Positions 56,067 through 64,000 of a stretch of DNA of 64,000 nt are shown here, in pieces; the stretch's first letter is position 1, and each line of letters begins with the position of its first letter. A program made the translations under genes and the position numbers. Origin of the DNA: an uncultured Carboxylicivirga sp. (GTDB taxonomy: Bacteria; Bacteroidota; Bacteroidia; Bacteroidales; Marinilabiliaceae). The notes under the pieces are model-generated. The model saw nothing but the letters and a program-made list of their open reading frames with translations, made no database searches and was not told where the DNA came from. The DNA is taken from the NCBI RefSeq assembly GCF_963674565.1, contig NZ_OY771430.1:930001-994000 (forward strand), in the 5' to 3' direction.

Positions 56067-56339
56067 GAAGTAAAAAGATAGACTATGAGAACATAGACTA
56101 TTAGAAAACAAAAAAATGAGATAGATAATAAGGATTAGAAATGTCTAATGGTCTATTGTCTAAGAGTCTCAAAATCTTAATGAAAAAGCGATACATTGGA
56201 TTAATAATTTCAGTTCGATTCTGGAAGTATCACAAGCTAGGAGCTAATAGCCAAGAGCTATCAGCGTTAAACAAGCAAAACGATCATTGACATATTGGCA
56301 ACAACCAAAACCATATACACCAACTATGGTGTGTGTAAA
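56067..56339 (+). other. tRNA-23S spacer with leader element copy 2
   Basis: Contains the right arm of the tRNA-enclosing stem (56143-56162), a second copy of the leader element (TTCAGTTCGATTCTG...TCACAAG, 56209-56236), an AGCTAATAGC-type repeat (56234-56266), a boxA-like GATCATTGACATATTGG from 56282, and the left arm of the 23S processing stem (56304-56321). Confidence 0.6.
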
Positions 56340-59139
<2,800 letters not shown>

Positions 59140-59316
59140 CAGTGCTTTAGAAGAAAGTGCAAAGTGCCAAGCACTAAGTACAATTAACTAAGCACTACAT
59201 AAACACATCAAGTATCGGTGGATGTGGTTTTGGTAAGCCTTTATGTTATAAATTTTAGCGAAGCTAAAATTAGCTAATAGCCATTAGCTAATAGCTGTCA
59301 GCTAAAAAGAAAATAT
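59140..59316 (+). other. 23S-5S spacer
   Basis: Contains the right arm of the 23S processing stem (59217-59234), a perfect AATTTTAGC-GAA-GCTAAAATT hairpin (59251-59271) and an AGCTAATAGC-type repeat (59270-59305). Confidence 0.6.
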
Positions 59317-59424
<108 letters not shown>

Positions 59425-59435
59425 TTTTTTGGAAG

Positions 59436-59469
59436 AAACCCGTTGTTCAATCAAAGCAACGGGTTTTTT
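59436..59469 (+). terminator. Terminator of the rRNA operon
   Basis: AAACCCGTTG / CAACGGGTTT stem (59436-59445 and 59457-59466) followed by T run, 12 bp after 5S. Confidence 0.85.
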
Positions 59470-59497
59470 GTGTTTATATACTTCTTGTTCAAAAGAA

Positions 59498-59662
59498 TCA
59501 GGGATAATGTACAAATTCTGGATCTACGCATAAATTTTTCATAAGCGATACAGTAAACTTAACATCAACCACACCTCTGAATTGTCTTCTTAACTCCTTA
59601 ATTTTGGCATTCATCGATTCAGCAGCTGTATTATACTTCTTCCATTCAAATAGTTTGTGGTA
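59498..59662 (-). pseudogene. C-terminal remnant of a DDE transposase (ISL3-like)
   Basis: On the minus strand a 54-codon fragment reads KLFEWKKYNTAAESMNAKIK, then a ...RRQFRGVVDVKF segment, and ends at TGA 59498-59500. The N-A/T-A-A-E-S-x-N-A-K-I-K-x-x-R-x-Q-x-R-G-V pattern is the C-terminal signature of ISL3/ISAon1-type DDE transposases. A stop codon (minus-strand TAG, 59663-59665) interrupts the frame upstream and no further catalytic part was found, so it is a dead fragment left just after the rRNA operon. Confidence 0.7.
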
Positions 59663-60122
59663 CTAGATACTAACTTAAAATTCAGTATTGCATCTTTTGG
59701 TGAAATAGGTTTGGATAGTCTGGATCGAATCATAAATTGTCTAGGATTACACCTACTAAATGATATTTGCACCTTGCTGATTGTAAAACAGAAACTAATT
59801 CATTTGTCATTTTTTACAGTGATAATTGTCATATTGACAATTAAAATGTAAGTTATTTTTATTATATGATTTCATTTTGTAAAATTATTACGACTTTGTC
59901 TAATTAATTTTCTCTTACTTTTTTAATATATGTAAGTATATACATAAATATACTCTCTTGTGGCTGCATTATTTTAACTTCTATAAGTACAGTTAGTTAG
60001 CATGTTTGTTTAAAATAATAATTTGGTTAATGTCCTGATAACTAACGTTAAATTCATTAAGAAGCTGTTGTAAAACAATGTTTTTTTAATTGAAAAAATG
60101 AGGAAAAAGTGGGATAACTTTC
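59663..60122. other. AT-rich intergenic region with possible decayed sequence
   Basis: About 460 bp. A short + strand frame (59657-59851) has no recognisable product and overlaps the transposase remnant, so it is not called. No terminator or RNA gene seen. Confidence 0.5.
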
Positions 60123-60130
60123 TACTTTTG
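60123..60130 (+). promoter_or_regulatory. -7 element of the methylmalonyl-CoA operon
   Basis: TACTTTTG fits TAnnTTTG, 36 bp before the ATG at 60167. No clear -33 element. It places transcription start downstream of an in-frame ATG at 60098, so that ATG is unlikely. Confidence 0.45.
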
Positions 60131-60166
60131 CTTTTCATTTATTTATTAAACAATAAATTATTAAAC

Positions 60167-60577
60167 ATGAAACCTACGCATATTGAGCACATTGGTATTG
60201 CTGTGAAGAGTTTGGAAGAAGCTATTCCTTTTTATGAAAAAGTTTTAGGCTTAGAGTGTTATGCTGTTGAGGAAGTAACAGATCAAAAAGTAAAAACTGC
60301 CTTTTTTATGGTTGGTCAAACAAAAATTGAATTATTGGAATCAACTGATCCAGAAGGACCAATCGGAAAATTTTTAGAGAAAAAAGGAGAAGGTATACAT
60401 CATATGGCTTTTGCTGTAGAAAACCTTGCAGAAAAACTTACGTTGGCAGAAGAAAGAGGAATCAAGGTAATTGACAAAACACCTCGCAAAGGTGCAGAAG
60501 GTTTAAATATCGGATTCCTACATCCAAAGTCAACTTTCGGTGTTTTAACCGAACTTTGCGAAGACCCTAATAAATAA
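60167..60577 (+). CDS. mce: Methylmalonyl-CoA epimerase
   Basis: A 136-residue VOC-fold enzyme interconverting (R)- and (S)-methylmalonyl-CoA. The start at 60167 gives MKPTHIEHIGIAVKSLEEA, the usual N-terminus with the metal-binding His. EKKGEGIHHMAFAVEN supplies the second metal His, and the C-terminal GVLTELCE the metal Glu. The earlier in-frame ATG at 60098 adds 23 unlikely residues. First gene of the operon feeding the decarboxylase that follows by 29 bp. Confidence 0.95.
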   Translation: MKPTHIEHIGIAVKSLEEAIPFYEKVLGLECYAVEEVTDQKVKTAFFMVGQTKIELLESTDPEGPIGKFLEKKGEGIHHMAFAVENLAEKLTLAEERGIKVIDKTPRKGAEGLNIGFLHPKSTFGVLTELCEDPNK

Positions 60578-60606
60578 TCCACCACCACTTTAATTTACCT
60601 TTTAAT

Positions 60607-62166
60607 ATGTCAACTCAAGATAAAGTAAAAAAGTTAATCGACCTGCGCAGTGAAGCTAAGCTGGGCGGGGGAGAGAAACGGATCGATAAACAACATGCAC
60701 AGGGCAAAATGACTGCCCGTGAACGTATAGAAATGTTACTGGATGAAGGTTCTTTTGAAGAACTTGACATGTTTGTAATACATCGTTGTACCAATTTTTC
60801 AATGGAAAAAAATAAATTTTTAGGCGATGGTGTTGTAACCGGGCATGGAACCATTGATGGTCGTGTTGTTTATGTATATGCACAGGATTTTACAGTGTTT
60901 GGAGGCTCCTTGTCTGAGACAATGGCTTTGAAAATTTGTAAAATCATGGATATGGCTATGAAAGTTGGGGCACCGGTAATTGGTATTAATGATTCAGGTG
61001 GTGCTCGCATACAGGAAGGAGTTACTTCATTGGCAGGATATGCTGAAATATTTGAACGTAATATTCTGGCTTCTGGTGTAATACCACAGATTTCAGCCAT
61101 TTTCGGCCCCTGTGCTGGTGGAGCTGTTTATTCTCCGGCATTAACTGACTTTATCATGATGACAGAAGATACTTCATACATGTTCGTTACAGGCCCAAAA
61201 GTTGTTAAAACAGTAACCGGCGAGGATATAACTGTTGAGGACTTAGGTGGAGCTGATGTTCATGCTTCAAAATCAGGAGTATCTCACTTTAAGGTGGAAA
61301 ATGAGGAAGAAGGTATTCTTTTGATAAGAAAGTTAATATCATATCTTCCTCAAAATAATATGGAAGAGCCTCCGGTGATTGAATGTAATGATCCGATAGA
61401 TCGTTTGGATGATCAGTTAAATACAATTGTTCCTGATAATCCAAACTTACCTTATAACATGAAGGAGGTGATCTTCTCTATCGCAGATGATGGTGAGTTT
61501 TTGGAAGTACATCGTAATTATGCCAAAAATATCATCACCGGATTTTGTCGATTAGATGGTCAGTCTGTTGGGGTGGTTGCTAATCAGCCCAATTTTCTGG
61601 CAGGTGTATTAGATTGTGATGCATCACGCAAGGCAGCTCGTTTTGTTCGTATGTGTGATGCTTTTAATATTCCTATCTTAACATTGGTTGATGTTCCTGG
61701 ATTTTTACCTGGTTCTGGTCAGGAATATGCAGGTATTATTACACATGGGGCTAAACTAATGTTTGCTTATGGCGAAGCTACAGTGCCAAAAGTTACTGTA
61801 ACTCTTCGTAAATCATACGGTGGTGCCCACGATGTTATGTCATGTAAGCAATTACGCGGCGATTTTAATTATGCTTGGCCAATGGCTGAGATTGCTGTAA
61901 TGGGTGCTAAAGGAGCCATTGAGGTATTAGAGGGTAGAGCCGTTGCCAAACTGGAAACAGAAGAAGAAAAAGCTGCTTATATTCAGAAAAAGATTGATGA
62001 ATATGAGGAGACTTTTGCCAATCCATATCAGGCTGCTGCATATGGCTACATTGATGATGTTATTGAACCACGAAATACACGTTTTAGAGTGATTCGTGCA
62101 TTCCAGAACTTACAAACGAAGAAGGTAACCAATCCTCCTAAGAAACATTCGAATATTCCACTTTAA
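60607..62166 (+). CDS. mmdA: Methylmalonyl-CoA decarboxylase / propionyl-CoA carboxylase carboxyltransferase subunit
   Basis: A 519-residue carboxyltransferase moving a carboxyl group between methylmalonyl-CoA and biotin. Family blocks: GGGEKRIDKQHAQGKMTARERI, PVIGINDSGGARIQEGVTSLAGYAEIF (N-half oxyanion site), FGPCAGGAVYSPALTDFIMM, and DVPGFLPGSGQEYAGIITHGAKLMFAYGEATVPKVTVTLRKSYGGAHDVM (C-half site). With the OadG-, biotin- and OadB-type genes downstream, a sodium-pumping decarboxylase is more likely than a cytosolic carboxylase. Confidence 0.92.
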   Translation: MSTQDKVKKLIDLRSEAKLGGGEKRIDKQHAQGKMTARERIEMLLDEGSFEELDMFVIHRCTNFSMEKNKFLGDGVVTGHGTIDGRVVYVYAQDFTVFGGSLSETMALKICKIMDMAMKVGAPVIGINDSGGARIQEGVTSLAGYAEIFERNILASGVIPQISAIFGPCAGGAVYSPALTDFIMMTEDTSYMFVTGPKVVKTVTGEDITVEDLGGADVHASKSGVSHFKVENEEEGILLIRKLISYLPQNNMEEPPVIECNDPIDRLDDQLNTIVPDNPNLPYNMKEVIFSIADDGEFLEVHRNYAKNIITGFCRLDGQSVGVVANQPNFLAGVLDCDASRKAARFVRMCDAFNIPILTLVDVPGFLPGSGQEYAGIITHGAKLMFAYGEATVPKVTVTLRKSYGGAHDVMSCKQLRGDFNYAWPMAEIAVMGAKGAIEVLEGRAVAKLETEEEKAAYIQKKIDEYEETFANPYQAAAYGYIDDVIEPRNTRFRVIRAFQNLQTKKVTNPPKKHSNIPL

Positions 62167-62177
62167 TCAGCAAGCAT

Positions 62178-62534
62178 ATGAGTTTATATTTTGTCGATTC
62201 AATGACGTGGACTATTACAGTATTGGGATGGTTTATCGTTTTTGTTGCATTAGTTTTTCTTATCGGAGTATTTCTTACAGTTCCTAAAATATTGAATTTG
62301 GGTACAAAACGGGATATTCGTACGAAAAAAGGTTTAAATGCTGGAGAGAAAGAAGATAAAGCTGTGGTTTTAACCGGTGAGACGAATGCTGCCATTGCAA
62401 TGGCGCTTCATCTGTATTTTAGTGAAATGCATGATGAAGAAAGTAATGTTATTACCATTAAGGAGGTTAAAAGACGCTATTCTCCATGGAGTTCTAAAGT
62501 GTATGGTTTTAATAATGTTAATTTCCCAAGATAA
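62178..62534 (+). CDS. OadG-like gamma subunit of the Na+-pumping decarboxylase
   Basis: A 118-residue small protein with one membrane helix (TWTITVLGWFIVFVALVFLIGVFLTV) and a soluble charged tail. It matches the OadG family, which anchors the carboxyltransferase to the membrane pump. It lies between mmdA (11 bp upstream) and the biotin carrier gene (32 bp downstream), as in other Bacteroidota. Sequence similarity in this family is low, so the call relies partly on context. Confidence 0.78.
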   Translation: MSLYFVDSMTWTITVLGWFIVFVALVFLIGVFLTVPKILNLGTKRDIRTKKGLNAGEKEDKAVVLTGETNAAIAMALHLYFSEMHDEESNVITIKEVKRRYSPWSSKVYGFNNVNFPR

Positions 62535-62566
62535 GTATTTCTTATATCGGAAATAAAAATGTAGTT

Positions 62567-62992
62567 ATGAAGAAATTTGAATTTACCATCAGAGGTAATA
62601 AATATCAGGTTAAGGTTAATGATTTTGAAGATAATCTGGCCACAATAGAAGTGAATGGAACCCAATACGAAGTTGAGATTCATCAGGAAGTTAAAAAAGC
62701 TAAGACGCCACGTTTAGTTCGTAAAGAAGTTCAACGAAAACCTGGTGAAGGTTTTATCACGAAAAAGCCGGGCGGTGGAGCATCAAAGGTATTGGCACCA
62801 CTTCCAGGTAATATTTTTAAAGTATTGGTAGCTCCTGGCGATACTGTTAAAAAAGGTGATGTTCTCTTGATTATGGAAGCTATGAAGATGGAGAATAATG
62901 TATTAGCCGAAAAAGAAGGAACAGTTGCTACAGTGAAGGTTTCAGTTGGAGATGCAGTGTTACAAAACGATATTTTAATTGAGATGGAATAA
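62567..62992 (+). CDS. Biotin carboxyl carrier subunit of the decarboxylase
   Basis: A 141-residue protein carrying the biotin arm between carboxyltransferase and pump. The biotinyl domain occupies the C-terminal 70 residues; EAMKMEN holds biotinylated Lys107. The first 60 residues are an independent charged fold, and a Gly/Lys/Pro linker joins the two. Located inside the operon between OadG and beta subunit genes. Confidence 0.93.
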   Translation: MKKFEFTIRGNKYQVKVNDFEDNLATIEVNGTQYEVEIHQEVKKAKTPRLVRKEVQRKPGEGFITKKPGGGASKVLAPLPGNIFKVLVAPGDTVKKGDVLLIMEAMKMENNVLAEKEGTVATVKVSVGDAVLQNDILIEME

Positions 62993-63056
62993 ATGTGATT
63001 CCTGTTCTTTATGAGATAATAAGGAAATACAATTAAAATAAAATGAAGAAATACAT

Positions 63057-64000
63057 ATGAAAAGACTTGTAACACTTTTAGGAATATTTGCCCTGCTCTT
63101 TTGTTTGCAGTTAGTTGGAGGTGGATTTGAAGCCTTCGCATCAGGAACAGAAGGCGGTTTTACTGAACAGGCAATTGGTGGTCTTGAAAAATTATGGAGT
63201 TTTACCGGATTTGCAAATGTGCATTATACTAATATTATAATGATTGCTGTCGGGTTGTTCTTTATTTTTCTTGCCATTAAATTTGATTACGAACCATTGT
63301 TATTGGTGCCAATTGGAACTGGTGTTATAATTGGTAATATTCCATTTTTGGCAGGTAATAATATTGGACTATATGAATCCGGATCAGTTCTGAATTATTT
63401 GTATTTTGGAGTTGAGAAAGGGATTTATCCACCTCTTATTTTTCTTGGGATTGGTGCTATGACAGATTTCTCTTCACTCATTTCCAATCCAAAATTAATG
63501 ATCTTAGGTGCAGCTGCGCAAATTGGAATTTTTGCAACCTTTTTAGGAGCTTCAGCTCTTGGATTTGGGCCTGAAGAGGCTGGTGCAATTGGAATTATTG
63601 GTGGTGCTGATGGTCCGACTGCTATTTTCTTGTCATCCAAATTAGCTCCTCATCTGATGGGAGCAATTGCTATCGCTGCATATTCGTATATGGCTTTGGT
63701 TCCAGTTATTCAGCCTCCGATTATGAGGTTAATTGTACCAAAACATGAACGTTTAATTAAAATGAAACCGCCACGTGCTGTTTCAAAAACTGAAAAAGTA
63801 TTATTTCCAATTATTGGCTTGTTGCTGACAACTTTTATTTCTCCTTCAGCTCTTCCATTATTAGGAATGTTGTTTTTTGGTAATTTATTAAAAGAATCTG
63901 GAGTAACGGAAAGACTTGCAGATACGGCCAGAAATGCTTTGATTAATATTATCACAATTTTATTAGGTGTAACAGTTGGTGCTTCAACGCAGGCTGATTA
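63057..64000 (+). CDS. Na+-translocating decarboxylase beta subunit, C-terminus beyond the window
   Basis: At least 314 residues are visible, and the frame runs off the right edge. Starts MKRLVTLLGIFALLFCL, followed by many membrane helices. The GGADGPTAIFLSSKLAP motif is the hallmark of OadB/MmdB beta subunits, which decarboxylate carboxybiotin and pump Na+ outward. A longer hydrophilic N-terminal segment (about residues 18-50) precedes the first pump helices. It belongs to the mce-mmdA operon; the start lies 65 bp after the biotin carrier gene. Confidence 0.93.
   Translation, partial: MKRLVTLLGIFALLFCLQLVGGGFEAFASGTEGGFTEQAIGGLEKLWSFTGFANVHYTNIIMIAVGLFFIFLAIKFDYEPLLLVPIGTGVIIGNIPFLAGNNIGLYESGSVLNYLYFGVEKGIYPPLIFLGIGAMTDFSSLISNPKLMILGAAAQIGIFATFLGASALGFGPEEAGAIGIIGGADGPTAIFLSSKLAPHLMGAIAIAAYSYMALVPVIQPPIMRLIVPKHERLIKMKPPRAVSKTEKVLFPIIGLLLTTFISPSALPLLGMLFFGNLLKESGVTERLADTARNALINIITILLGVTVGASTQAD

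Noticed and set aside
59657..59851. Short + strand frame of 64 codons behind the rRNA operon
   Set aside because: No recognisable product, no promoter, overlaps the transposase remnant on the other strand.

Overview
This AT-rich window comes from the chromosome of a member of the phylum Bacteroidota, probably the Bacteroidales/Marinilabiliales side. The signs are promoters of the TTTG ... TAnnTTTG type, almost no Shine-Dalgarno sequences before genes, Bacteroidota-restricted families (DUF4293, DUF5606, DUF3276/PUR, DUF349 repeats, ABC permease/M1 fusions), a long-form NusB, and the rRNA sequences. No plasmid or phage backbone genes are visible. The genus is not assigned.

Region 1 (1-16.6 kb) is the most unusual part. 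After the tail of a Spy/CpxP-like protein comes a same-strand run of seven genes: an ABC ATPase, a 1113-residue ABC-2 permease with a peptidase-like region and a golvesin-like C-terminal domain, a TolC-type outer-membrane channel, a lipoprotein membrane-fusion protein, an RND permease, a 1580-residue protein joining a complete RND permease to an ABC ATPase, and a small six-helix ABC-2 permease. In the fusion protein the ATPase fold itself is split by an insertion of about 175 residues carrying about four membrane helices. A perfect 16-bp TetR-type palindrome lies upstream. This is the best candidate in the window for an undescribed system: a composite ABC/RND envelope transporter.

Region 2 (16.6-33.3 kb) is mainly housekeeping: a small HTH protein, a DUF4293 membrane protein, 2-oxoglutarate dehydrogenase sucA-sucB, an AddB-like PD-(D/E)XK nuclease, trmD, a DUF349 protein, pyrG, yidC, a qorB-like quinone reductase and an orphan protein. 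Region 3 (33.3-46.6 kb) holds a GH30-type lipoprotein glycosidase, a PAS hybrid histidine kinase overlapping a DUF1080 lipoprotein, a lipid kinase, a DEAD-box (DEVD) helicase, a nucleoside phosphorylase, a SirB1-type protein, pepD and a feoA-feoB fusion with a small Cys-rich partner. Region 4 (46.7-53.2 kb) has two small genes, a PUR-family protein, then nusB-DUF1573-yajC-ybbR-coaE-terB/dnaJ, and a DUF5606 gene.

Region 5 (53.2-59.5 kb) is a complete rRNA operon: two tandem promoters, 16S, tRNA-Ile(GAT), tRNA-Ala(TGC), 23S, 5S and a terminator. A leader element is repeated before both 16S and 23S, and predicted long-range stems enclose 16S, the tRNA pair and 23S. Just downstream is the C-terminal remnant of a DDE transposase. 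Region 6 (60.1 kb to the end) is the methylmalonyl-CoA epimerase / Na+-pumping methylmalonyl-CoA decarboxylase operon (mce, carboxyltransferase, OadG-like, biotin carrier, beta subunit cut by the window edge). Together with sucAB it suggests both an oxidative TCA branch and propionate-forming metabolism.

All calls come from reading sequence motifs. No database search, structure prediction or folding calculation was run. Residue numbers for domains are approximate unless a single residue is named.
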